In this document: piece after piece, positions 26,889-37,315 of the stretch | Layout of the letters: each line of letters opens with the position of its first letter | Position numbering within the stretch: position 1 is the first letter of the stretch | Assembly: GCA_963791635.1 (NCBI GenBank) | Contig: CAWBTC010000017.1 | Coordinates: 682,001 to 746,000, forward strand | Length of the DNA stretch: 64,000 bases | Direction of reading: 5' to 3' | Source: VFMC01 sp963791635 | GTDB lineage: Bacteria > Actinomycetota > Acidimicrobiia > Acidimicrobiales > Ilumatobacteraceae | Notes under the pieces: model-generated | Told to the model about the DNA's origin: nothing | Database searches by the model: none | The model's input: only the letters and a program-made list of their open reading frames with translations | Program-made: the position numbers and the translations under genes

Positions 26889-27356
26889 CTACAGGACGGC
26901 AGCGACCTTCGGAGCGATGTCGTCGGGCGTGACCATCGGGCCGAGGCGCTCGACGAGGTTGCCGTCGCGCCCGATGAGGAACTTCTCGAAGTTCCACGAG
27001 ATGTCGGCGCCGCCGGACTGCTCGCGCAGCCAAGCGTAGAGCTCACAGGCTCCCTCGCCGTTCACTTCGATCTTCGAGAACATCGGGAACGTGGCGTCGT
27101 ACTTCGACGTCGCGAACTCGAGGATCTCTGCATCAGTCCCGGGCTCCTGAGCGCCGAACTGGTTGCACGGGAAGGCGAGGACTGAGAAGCCCTGGCCCTT
27201 GTTGTCTTCGTGGAGCGTACGCAGACCTGCGTACTGAGGGGTGAGGCCTCAAGCGCTCGCGACGTTGACGATGAGCAGGACCTGGTCGCGGAAGTCGCCG
27301 AGTGCCACCGGCTCGCCGGTGATCGACGACATCGTGAGGTCGTAGAGGTGTGACAT
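26889..27356 (-). CDS. Selenocysteine-containing glutathione peroxidase (in-frame TGA at 27249-27251)
   Basis: This hydroperoxide-reducing enzyme has 155 aa if TGA codon 36 is selenocysteine. The frame reads LLIVNVASA-U-GLTPQYAGL, exactly the GPx motif in which homologues have U or C. Other tetrad residues are in FPCNQFGAQEP (Gln) and ISWNFEKFLIGRDG (Trp and Asn). Start MSHLYDLTMSSITGE and stop TAG give normal family length. The frame is unbroken apart from the TGA. A perfect 7-bp hairpin with GGTC loop follows 21 nt after the TGA. The gene starts 10 bp after the P-type ATPase stop, so the two are probably co-transcribed. Reading TGA as stop would leave a 35-aa fragment. Confidence 0.92.
27217..27234 (-). 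promoter_or_regulatory. Candidate bacterial SECIS element of the GPx gene
   Basis: On the minus strand GTACGCAGGTCTGCGTAC forms a perfect 7-bp stem with GGTC loop, 21 nt between the TGA and the first loop G. The apical part is close to the E. coli fdhF SECIS (GGUC loop followed by UGC). Stem length and loop match the element in the AhpD-like gene although the stem bases differ. Confidence 0.85.
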
Positions 27357-27366
27357 GGCCGGCACC

Positions 27367-29791
27367 CTACCCGATCATTCCTGCACCACGTCGACCTCGA
27401 ATCCGGTCGACGACACGGCTGCCGAGCACCAGCAGCGGGGAGGCCGCGACGATGAACGCGGCGGCGAGGCCATATGTCCACACTTCGGTGAGAGGGAGCT
27501 CGAACAGGTCGCGGCTCCACGGCATGGCGAAGGCCGACGCGAACAGCACGACCATCGTGATGACCAGCGCGAGGCGCAGCGCGTTGAGCGGACGCGCGAC
27601 CCGGTACAGGTTGATCAACGCCACGGAGCCGGCCACGAGTACGGCGATGCTGCGGGCATCGTCGGGCGTCGACCGCGTCGTCGAGTTGCGCGATCGCGAA
27701 CACGGCCATGGTGGCGCCGGCGATCACGAGGCCCGCAGGCACGGCTCGACCGAGCACTCGCCGGAGGAAGCCTTCCTGCACGCGCTCGGCGTTGGGCTCG
27801 AGGGCGAGGAAGAACGCGGGCACACCGATCGTGAACCAGCTGAGGATCGACAGGTGGATCGGTCGCAGTGGGTAGGCGAGGGCGAACACGCCGGTGAGCA
27901 ACGACAGCACGACCGAGTAGGTGGTCTTGGCGAGGAACAGGCTGGCGACTCGTTCGATGTTGTTGATGACTCGCCGCCCCTCGGCGACCACGGCCGGAAG
28001 GGCCGAGAAGTTCGAGTCGAGCAGCACGAGTTGCGCCACGCCGCGCGTCGCCTCGCTGCCCGACGCCATCGCGATGCCGCAGTCCGAATCCTTGAGGGCG
28101 AGGACATCGTTCACGCCGTCGCCGGTCATCGCCACCACGTGACCTCGCGACTGCAGAGCCTTGACCATGGCTCGCTTCTGGTGCGGTGTGACGCGACCGA
28201 ACACAGACGACTGCTCGATCGCGTCGGCGAAGTCCGCGCCGTTCTCGTCGAGGGGCAGGGTCTGTGCGTTCACGTTGTCGTGCCAGTGCTCGAGGCCGGC
28301 CCGTCTGGCAACGGCGCCGACCGTGACGTTGTTGTCGCCGGAGATCACCTTGAGCGTCACGCCCTGGTCGGCGAAGAACTGCAGGGTGGCGGCTGCATCG
28401 TCTCGCACCACGTCCTCCAGGAGCACGAGTGCGATCGGCTCGACCTCACACAACGCACACAGGGTCTCGGGCATCTCGATCCGACCGCTGGCGAGGACGA
28501 GCACGCGGCTGCCGTCCGTTGCGTGTCGCTCGACCGCGCCGCGCAGCTCGCCGGAGTACAGCTCGCCCAGCACGTTCTCCGGCGCGCCCAGCACCCACGA
28601 TCCATGACGTTCGAAGGCCATCGAGCTCCACTTCCGGCTCGAGGAGAACGGCACCCGGGAGTTGAGCGTCCACCGGGTGGTGCCCGGGTAGTGCGAGGCG
28701 AGCGCGTGAACGGTCGCGTTCGGGTCAGGATCGAGGTGAGCCATCGCGGCGAGGACGTCGTCGACGTCGCTGCGATCCATCGGGCCGGTGCCGCGGCGGG
28801 GGAGCAGCTCCACCCCGGCGAGCGCCATCGACCCTTCGGTGATGGTGCCGGTCTTGTCGGTGCACAGCACGTCGACACGGGCGAGCACCTCGATCGCAGG
28901 GAGCTCCTGCACGAGGCAACGTCGTTCGGCGAGGCGCACGACGCCGACCGCGAAGGCGACGCTGGTGAGGAGCACGAGACCCTCTGGCACCATCCCCACC
29001 AGCCCCGCGACGGTACTGATCACCGCATCCTGCCAACGCTCGTTGCGACGCCAGAACTGGCTGCTCGCGAGCAGCACTCCGACCGGGATGATCATCATCC
29101 CGACCCACGTGACGATGCGGTTGATGTCGTTGCGCAGCGGTGAGTCGACGAGGGTGAAGCGACGGGCCTCTTCGGCGAGTTTGACCGCGTAGTTCTCAGC
29201 CCCGACTCTCGTCACCCGCGCCCGACCGGTGCCGGCCACCACCGCGCTGCCGCTCAGGACCTCGTCGCCGGACGACTTCACCACGGCATCGGCCTCGCCG
29301 GTGAGCAACGACTCGTCGATCTCGAGGCTGTCGTCGGTGAGCACCACGCCGTCGGCCACCACCTGGGCACCGGCACGCAGCTCGACGACATCGTCGAGCA
29401 CGAGCTCGTGCACCTGCACGGAGTGCACCTCCCCGTCGCGCACCACAAGAGCCTGCGGCGCGCTGATGACACTGAGCGAGTCGAGCACCCGCTTGGCGCG
29501 CAGCTCCTGCACGACTCCGATCACGCTGTTGGCCACGATCACACCACCGAACAGGGCGTCCTTCGGTGAGCCCGCAGCGATCACGAGCGCGGCGAGCACC
29601 GCCACGATCAGGTTGATGGGCGACAGGACGTTGCCACGCACGATCTGGCCGATGGTGCGGGTGTGCACCGAAGGGATGGTGTTCACCTGTCCGCGAGCGA
29701 TGCGCGCCGCGACGTCGGCAGCGCTGAGCCCCGTTGCAGCATCGGTTGGCGTGGGATCGACCCGCCCGGTCTGATCGGTCGGTGACGCCAT
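27367..29791 (-). CDS. P-type cation-transporting ATPase, split by a +1 frameshift near its 3' end
   Basis: This E1-E2 ion pump is about 807 aa when repaired. Visible motifs are the A-domain LLTGEAD, the phosphorylation site VLCTDKTGTITEG, and the hinge MTGDGVNDVLALKDSDCGIAMASG. Membrane segments lie near residues 60-110 and 230-310, and a C-terminal set begins at VASLFLAKTTYSVVLSLL. The N-terminus lacks heavy-metal-binding CxxC, so a P2- or P3-like pump of hard cations (Ca, Mg or H) is more likely. The frame breaks at about 27655-27672, after AQLDDAVDA; the last helices (SIAVLVAGSVALINLYRVAR) continue one nucleotide on. The Sec-GPx gene follows directly. Confidence 0.85.
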
Positions 29792-29898
29792 GCGCCCGAC
29801 CGTACAACGCGTGGGAGCGGTCCCGGTCGGGCGGGGCCGGGCTGACGTGAGACGTTCCGCCTGCGAATCGATCAGCGGTGGGGGCAAGACTGCGTGTC

Positions 29899-31698
<1,800 letters not shown>

Positions 31699-31701
31699 AC
31701 G

Positions 31702-31731
31702 GCCGGACGGCCGGACGGCCGTCCGTCCGGC
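31702..31731. terminator. GC-rich hairpin between convergent genes
   Basis: GCCGGACGG at 31702-31710 pairs with CCGTCCGGC at 31723-31731 around a 12-nt loop, between the BVMO stop and the amidohydrolase stop. It is probably a shared terminator. Confidence 0.6.
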
Positions 31732-31746
31732 TGCTGTCAGGCGAGG

Positions 31747-33357
31747 TCAGGCTGAGTGGACCACGCGGCCACCGACCACCGTGCGGCGAACGCGCGCCGA
31801 GAGCAGGGCTTCGGGGCCGTTGGCGAACGGGTCGTCGTCGATCACCACGAGATCGGCGCAGGCGCCGACGCGAAGCACACCGAGACGGCCCTCTTCGAAG
31901 CTGGCCCACGCCGCGTCCTTGGTGCCGTGGACGATCGTCTCGTCGAGCGGCAACGCGAAATCGGGACGATTCGGCGGGAGGTCGGGCTGTTCCGGGGAGC
32001 GCCGTGTCGCGCCGATGTACATGTTCGGCAGCGGCATGTGCGGCGCCGTGGGTGTGTCGGTGCCGAACGCCAACGTCGCGCCGGTGTTGAGGTAGCCGGG
32101 CCAGTTGAAGCCTTCTGGCGCACGAACCGGGCCGAGCATCTCGGCCCAGTTGCCCGCGATGGCGGGGTCGCAGTGCACGGGCTGCATCGACGCCGTGATG
32201 CCGAGCGCTCCGAGGCGCGGGATGTCGGCGGCATCGGCGTACTCGAGGTGCTCGATGCGATGCCGGCGGCCGCTGGTGCCGTTGATCTGCTGGGCACGCT
32301 CGATCGCGTCGATCGCGCTGCGCACGGCGAGGTCGCCGATCGCATGGCACGCCACCTGGAGGCCGAGCCTGTCGGCGAGCTCCACCACGGGGTTCAATGA
32401 AGCGGCGGGCCAGATCGGCTCGCAGTTCGTGTCGTTGGTGTACGGCTCGATCATCGCCGCGGTGCACGCATCGATCGTGCCGTCGACCACGAGCTTGATG
32501 CCCGCCAACCGGAACATGCCGCCGGTGTACAACTCCTTGCGGCGGGCCGCTTCCTCCACCTGTGCCAGGTCGCTGGCGGTGTCGCCGGTGTTGCGCACGA
32601 TCCAGTGCCCGATCACTCGCAAGGTGAGCGAGCCGTCGTTCTCCGCGCGGACGAACGTGGCGGCGTCGTCAGGGCCGACGGCCATGTCGACTGCCGTCGT
32701 GGTGCCCGACTCGTTGAGTGCTTGGAGCGCCGTGGCGAGATTGCGATCGCGAGTGGCGTCGTCGGTGCGGGCGAGGAACGCCCACATGTGGTTGTGCATC
32801 GCAGTCTCGAGCAGGTACCCCGTTGCCTGACCGGTGACGCGATCGCGGCGGATCTCACCGCCGATCGGGTCAGGGGTCTCTCCGGTGACCTCCATGACCG
32901 ACAGGGCTGCGGTGTTCACCCACCCGCAGTGCAGATCGAACGAGTCGATGAACACCGGCCGGTCGGGGAAGAGGTCGTCCAGCATCTGTCTTGTCGGTTC
33001 GTTGTTCGGCACGGCATCGAACAAGAAGCTGGTGCCGAGCACGTACGGCGAGTCCGGGTTGGCCTCGGCCCATTCCACCAGCCGCCGTCGGATCTCTTCG
33101 AGCGAGGTGGCCGTGCGCAGTTGGGCCTTGCCGAGGGCGCTGCCCGTCATCAAGAGGTGCGAGTGGCCGTCGACGAAGCCGGGCATCACCACGCACCCGG
33201 TCACATCAACCCGCTCGACGTCCGGACCGGCTGACGCTGCGCACTCGACGACTGTGCCGACGGCGACGATCCGATCGCCATCGGTGACCAGCGCTTCCGC
33301 CCAGGGGTCCTCCAGATCGGCGGTGAAGACCCGACCGCCCACATACAGCTGACGCAT
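31747..33357 (-). CDS. YtcJ-like metal-dependent amidohydrolase
   Basis: This amidohydrolase-superfamily enzyme has 536 aa. The N-terminal metal motif is PGFVDGHSHL (HxH) and further His are in ACHAIGDLAVRSAID and RIEHLEYAD. The Asp is in FGTDTPTAP, and the C-terminal beta-sandwich strand has LVVIDDDPF. The N-terminus MRQLYVGGRVFTADLEDPWAEALVTDGDRI is typical of the YtcJ group, which hydrolyses N-acyl or cyclic amides. It starts at ATG 33357 and diverges from the membrane protein gene. Confidence 0.9.
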   Translation of the reverse strand: MRQLYVGGRVFTADLEDPWAEALVTDGDRIVAVGTVVECAASAGPDVERVDVTGCVVMPGFVDGHSHLLMTGSALGKAQLRTATSLEEIRRRLVEWAEANPDSPYVLGTSFLFDAVPNNEPTRQMLDDLFPDRPVFIDSFDLHCGWVNTAALSVMEVTGETPDPIGGEIRRDRVTGQATGYLLETAMHNHMWAFLARTDDATRDRNLATALQALNESGTTTAVDMAVGPDDAATFVRAENDGSLTLRVIGHWIVRNTGDTASDLAQVEEAARRKELYTGGMFRLAGIKLVVDGTIDACTAAMIEPYTNDTNCEPIWPAASLNPVVELADRLGLQVACHAIGDLAVRSAIDAIERAQQINGTSGRRHRIEHLEYADAADIPRLGALGITASMQPVHCDPAIAGNWAEMLGPVRAPEGFNWPGYLNTGATLAFGTDTPTAPHMPLPNMYIGATRRSPEQPDLPPNRPDFALPLDETIVHGTKDAAWASFEEGRLGVLRVGACADLVVIDDDPFANGPEALLSARVRRTVVGGRVVHSA

Positions 33358-33459
33358 CGTGCGATGCTGGCACAAACCACGCGTCCCGGACGATCGATCA
33401 GGGCGGGCCGCAGGCAACGAAGTCGTGCACGACTCCGGAGCAAAGCAGAGGGGGAACCG

Positions 33460-34545
33460 ATGTTGGGACGGATGGCATCGAGGGTGCTGGCGTCGTTGGC
33501 GTTGCTCTGCGCGACCATCGCGTGGGTGGGGTGGGTGTACCTCCGCACGATCGGCGACCCGGCCCGTTCGGAGGACATTGCGACAGCTGTGCTCACCGAT
33601 GAAGCCTCGTCGGAGCAGATCGCCTCCTCGTTCGCGCTGCAGGTGGTGCGCGCCTCGGGCATCGACCGCTCCAACATCGATCTCGTCGAGGGAGCGGTGG
33701 CCGAAGCGCTCGCCGATCCGCGGGTGACCACGAACGTGATCTCCGCCCTCGGCGCAGCCCATGCGAACGCTCTCGGTGCAGAGGACGACCGGCCCACCAC
33801 GATCGACACCAACGCGATGGTGGCAGCCGTGCGCGAACGCCTCGCGGTGGCGTCACCGGAGATCGCAGCCCAACTCCCCGACGGCGTGATCCCCGAGATC
33901 ACGCTCCCGAAGTTCCATCCGCCGGGCGTGTCCTCATTGCGCAAGGTTGCAGAGGCGGTGACGACGCTGCTCGCCGTCGTCGCTGCGCTGTTGTTGGTGG
34001 TGGCGTTCGCATTCGGCGATCGGCGCGGGGTGCTGCGCCGGGCGGGCATCTGGGCGTTCTGCAGCGGTGTCGCGTGGGCGCTGGTGCCGGTCGCGGTGGT
34101 CGCCGCCGCGAGAGCGTGGGCCAGTGATGTGGATGCAATCGTGGAAGCCGCGATGCGCGAGTCGATCAGCGGCGTGATGCCGGTTGCGATCGCGATGGTG
34201 GTCGGCGGCATCGTGGCCGTGGTGTTGTCGTTCGTGCCGAACCTGTGGCCCGACACGAATGACGTGAATCGTCGCGGGTCGGTGGTGCGGAGTCGCCCAG
34301 TGCCTGGCCCGACGTCGTACTCGCCACAGATGAATCCGGCGGCGCATCCTTCGGCCGGGGGAGCAGTGACGTCACCGACAGCGCGAGCCGACATCTATGT
34401 GCCGTCAGGAACGGCCACCCCGCCGCAGGACGTGCCGCACGCGCCCCGTCCCGCGCAGCAACCGGTGGCGGCTGAGCCGCTCCCGCTTCCCGCCGAGGAC
34501 GTGGATCCTTGGTCGAGCTACTTCGGTCCGGATACCAAGCAGTGA
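33460..34545 (+). CDS. Membrane protein of unknown function
   Basis: This 361-aa protein has an N-terminal signal/anchor (VLASLALLCATIAWVGWVYL), an extracytoplasmic helical region (about 30-160), a membrane segment (VTTLLAVVAALLLVVAFAFG), two more segments (IWAFCSGVAWALVPVAVVAAA and GVMPVAIAMVVGGIVAVVLSFV) and a Pro-rich cytoplasmic tail. The start ATG follows the ribosome-binding site GAGGGGGA. I recognise no family; the layout resembles actinobacterial integral membrane proteins with a helical external loop. Confidence 0.75.
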   Translation: MLGRMASRVLASLALLCATIAWVGWVYLRTIGDPARSEDIATAVLTDEASSEQIASSFALQVVRASGIDRSNIDLVEGAVAEALADPRVTTNVISALGAAHANALGAEDDRPTTIDTNAMVAAVRERLAVASPEIAAQLPDGVIPEITLPKFHPPGVSSLRKVAEAVTTLLAVVAALLLVVAFAFGDRRGVLRRAGIWAFCSGVAWALVPVAVVAAARAWASDVDAIVEAAMRESISGVMPVAIAMVVGGIVAVVLSFVPNLWPDTNDVNRRGSVVRSRPVPGPTSYSPQMNPAAHPSAGGAVTSPTARADIYVPSGTATPPQDVPHAPRPAQQPVAAEPLPLPAEDVDPWSSYFGPDTKQ

Positions 34546-34651
34546 ATCGGACTCACTGATCGGTTCGTGTGCGATTGCCCCCTTGTCGAATCCGTCACCG
34601 GGGCGCACGATCACGGTGAGCCGCCGCGAGCGGCGCTGAGGAGGTCGTGCC

Positions 34652-34738
34652 ATGGGCGAGCGATGGCGGCTGTGCCGAGGGACCTGCTCGTACCCGCGCG
34701 CGGCGGTTCCATCGCCGAGCGCGTCGATGAGCGGGTGA
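34652..34738 (+). CDS. Possible 28-codon leader peptide
   Basis: A short frame with a strong ribosome-binding site (GAGGAGG at 34638-34644) starts at ATG 34652 and ends 4 nt before the start codon of the SDR-DUF2867 gene. It encodes an Arg- and Ser-rich peptide beginning MGERWRLCRGTCSYP. It may serve translational coupling; there is no homology evidence. Confidence 0.3.
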   Translation: MGERWRLCRGTCSYPRAAVPSPSASMSG

Positions 34739-34742
34739 CGCG

Positions 34743-36216
34743 ATGCGAGTGCTCGCGACCGGCTCGAGCGGCTACATCGGTGGGCGCTTGGTCCCGAGGT
34801 TGATCGAGCGCGGCGTCGACGTCCGCTGCATCGCCCGCGATCCGAGCCGTCTCGTGGGACGCGGTTGGGACGGAGTCGAGTTCGTGCAGGGCGACCTGGT
34901 CGACCGGGACGCGGTCGCCAAGGCGATGCAGGGGGTGGACGTCGCCTACTACCTCGCCCACTCGATGGCGTCGGAGAAGGCGTTTCGGGAGCTCGATCAC
35001 GAGATGGCGATCATCTTCGGCGAGGAGGCTGCCCGCGCCGGCGTGCGCCGGATCGTCTACCTCGGCGGACTCGGCGACCCCGACAAGGTGCACAGCAAGC
35101 ATCTCGTGTCGCGCCAAGAGGTCGGTCGCGCCCTCGCAGGGGCAGGGGTCCCAACCGTCGAGTTCCGCGCTGCCGTCATCGTCGGGTCGGGCTCCGCCAG
35201 CTTCGAGATGATCCGCCACCTCACGGAGCGCCTCCCCGTGATGGTGACGCCGCGTTGGGTCGACACGAAGTGCCAGCCGATCGGTCTGAGAGATGTTCTC
35301 GACTATTTGCTCGAGGCACTCGATCATCCAACGGCGGCGGGTGTCTACGAGATCGGGGGCCGTGACGTCCTGAGCTATCGCGAGATGATGCAGACGTACG
35401 CTCACGTCCGTGGCCTCCGCCGAGTCATCATGGCCATGCCGGTCCCTCGGCCTCAGTTGAGCAGCCGGTTCATCGGACTCGTCACGCCCATCCCCTATCG
35501 GCTTGCCCAGCCGCTCGTCGAGAGCCTTCGCACCGAAGTCGTCGTCCGTGACGACCTGGCACTGCGCGAGTTCGCGGTGCGGCCGATCGGCTACCGGGAG
35601 GCACTGGCGCGGGCGCTGGCGCACGTTCGCGACGGATCAGGTGGAGACGACCTGGGCGTCGAGCATCACGACCGGCAGCGACCGTTTCGAGGGCCGGCGA
35701 CTCTCGACCCACGAGGGGATGCTCTACGAGCGACACCGTGCGAACGTGCATGCGTCGGCCGAGGAGGTCTTCTCGGTGATCTGTTCGCTCGGCGGCGATG
35801 CCGGTTGGCCATCTGGTAACTGGTTGTGGCAGCTCCGCGGAGTGATGGACCGGGTCGTCGGCGGCGTGGGCATGCGGCGAGGCCGGCGGCATCCACGCGA
35901 GCTGCACATCGGTGAACCGCTCGACTTCTGGCGGGTCGAGGCACTGCAGGAGGCCAGGTTGCTCCGCCTGCGCGCAGAGATGAAGCTGCCAGGCGCCGCG
36001 TGGCTGCAGTTCGAGGTCGCAGAGCGTGCCGACGGCTGCACCGTGGAGCAGACCGCGTTCTACGACCCGCGCGGCTTCTTCGGGTATCTGTACTGGTACC
36101 TGGTGCTGCCGTTCCACCGCTTCGTCTTCCCGGGACTCCTTGCGGCGGTGCGCGAGCATGCCGAACAAGCTGCTGGTTCCCGGACGTCCGACCGACAGGT
36201 CCCGGTTCCGACCTGA
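34743..36216 (+). CDS. SDR-family NAD(P)-binding protein with C-terminal DUF2867, split by a +1 frameshift
   Basis: This protein is about 490 aa when repaired. Residues 1-295 are an atypical SDR (VLATGSSGYIGGRLVPRLIERG; VAYYLAHSMAS; RIVYLGGLGD). The C-terminal DUF2867/SRPBCC-like part (SSITTGSDRFEGRRLSTHEG to AFYDPRGFFGYLYWYLVLPFHRFVFPGL) is found fused to this SDR in other bacteria. The two parts are in different frames. The break lies at about 35625-35640 (ALAHVRDG, then QVETTWAS one nucleotide on); the first frame alone would stop at 35819. Likely an NADPH-dependent enzyme of unknown substrate. Confidence 0.82.
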
Positions 36217-36244
36217 AGCCGCGGCTGCGGAGACAACGGTCCAG

Positions 36245-36286
36245 AGCTCTGATCGGACCTGGAGGTCAGAGTCTGTAATCAGAGCT
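36245..36286. terminator. Hairpin between convergent genes
   Basis: AGCTCTGAT at 36245-36253 pairs with ATCAGAGCT at 36278-36286. It lies between the SDR-DUF2867 gene and the convergent membrane protein gene and overlaps the latter's stop codon. Confidence 0.6.
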
Positions 36287-37199
36287 TGGTCACGAGCAGC
36301 CACACAGCGAGCGGGACGAGCACCCACAGCAGCACGAGCAGCACGATGGCGATCACCGCGAAGCTGTACGACGCGTCCTTCGGTGGAGTGCCCGCCGCGC
36401 CGATCGTCTCCCAGAGGGCCTTCATCGGTTGATCGGTGGTGAGCCGAATACGACGCCGTGCGACGCCGGCGGCGTAGAGGGCCGACCAGGCCAGGCCCAC
36501 GAAGACGAGGGTGAGAACGACGGCGAGGATCACGATGCCGAGGGCACCCTCGAACGCCCAGCGCAGGAACGACTGGATTCCGGTGACGACGCTGGAGAGG
36601 ATGGCGCCACCGAGCAGGAACGTCGGCAGGCCGAGCGGGTTCCCGCGGAAGGCCGGCTCGACTCGCGTTGCGTCGATGCGCGCCCGGCGGAGCATCACAT
36701 GCTCCGGGCTGCCCCAGGTCGCATTGGCCTCGCGGCGCTCGTACAGCTTGCGGATCGAGCCGATCAGAGAGTTCTGGTGGCCCTTCACCACCCACCTCGT
36801 CAGCAGCCCCACGACGTAGCCGGCGATCGGTTTGAGCGGACCGATGGACGGCAACTTGGCGGCTCGGGCACCGTTGCGGTCGAGCACTTCGAGGGATCGC
36901 ATCGCCAGCCGGTGTGCCTCTTCGAACCGGTCCGGACGCCACAGCGGGCGCACCTTGCTGAGCTCGCTGACGATGGCCTGCTCCACCTTGCCACTGCCGG
37001 CGATCTGCTCGAGCAACGCACCCTTTTCCTCGACGGTGTCGGCGCGCAGCACGCGCAGCGCATCGATGCGGTCGAGGACGAGTTCATCCATGCCCTGGTC
37101 GTCGGATCCATTGGCCGATCGGGTATCCGTGGCGCTGGATGCGGGTGGCGCATCCGCATCGGCGGTCTTCTTGGTGATGGTGCCGTCGGGCTCGCTCAT
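36279..37199 (-). CDS. Membrane protein of unknown function
   Basis: This 306-aa protein has a disordered acidic N-terminus (about 1-35), a soluble helical region (about 36-130; MDELVLDRIDALRVLRADTVEEK, then RPDRFEEAHRLAMRSLEVLDRNG) and at least three membrane segments in the C-terminal half (FLLGGAILSSVVTGIQSFL, GIVILAVVLTLVFVGLAWSALY, FAVIAIVLLVLLWVLVPLAVWLLV). I recognise no family. The start is the ATG giving MSEPDGTITKK. Confidence 0.72.
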   Translation of the reverse strand: MSEPDGTITKKTADADAPPASSATDTRSANGSDDQGMDELVLDRIDALRVLRADTVEEKGALLEQIAGSGKVEQAIVSELSKVRPLWRPDRFEEAHRLAMRSLEVLDRNGARAAKLPSIGPLKPIAGYVVGLLTRWVVKGHQNSLIGSIRKLYERREANATWGSPEHVMLRRARIDATRVEPAFRGNPLGLPTFLLGGAILSSVVTGIQSFLRWAFEGALGIVILAVVLTLVFVGLAWSALYAAGVARRRIRLTTDQPMKALWETIGAAGTPPKDASYSFAVIAIVLLVLLWVLVPLAVWLLVTKL

Positions 37200-37315
37200 G
37201 GCGGCGGAAAGTACCACGACCGGTTCCCGCCTCGATCCAGGAGTCGCTTGGCGGCTGCCCTCGCCGGACCAGGTATGTCGAACGGGAGCGCGCGCCATCG
37301 CTCCTCGTTCTGACG

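Noticed and set aside
27062..27366. Continuation of the P-type ATPase frame through the GPx gene
   Set aside because: Arg/Ser-rich nonsense after the frameshift; the other two frames carry the ATPase helices and the GPx.
34567..34803. Alternative 78-codon frame before the SDR-DUF2867 gene
   Set aside because: It overlaps the SDR start in another frame and has no ribosome-binding site; only the shorter leader with GAGGAGG is listed.
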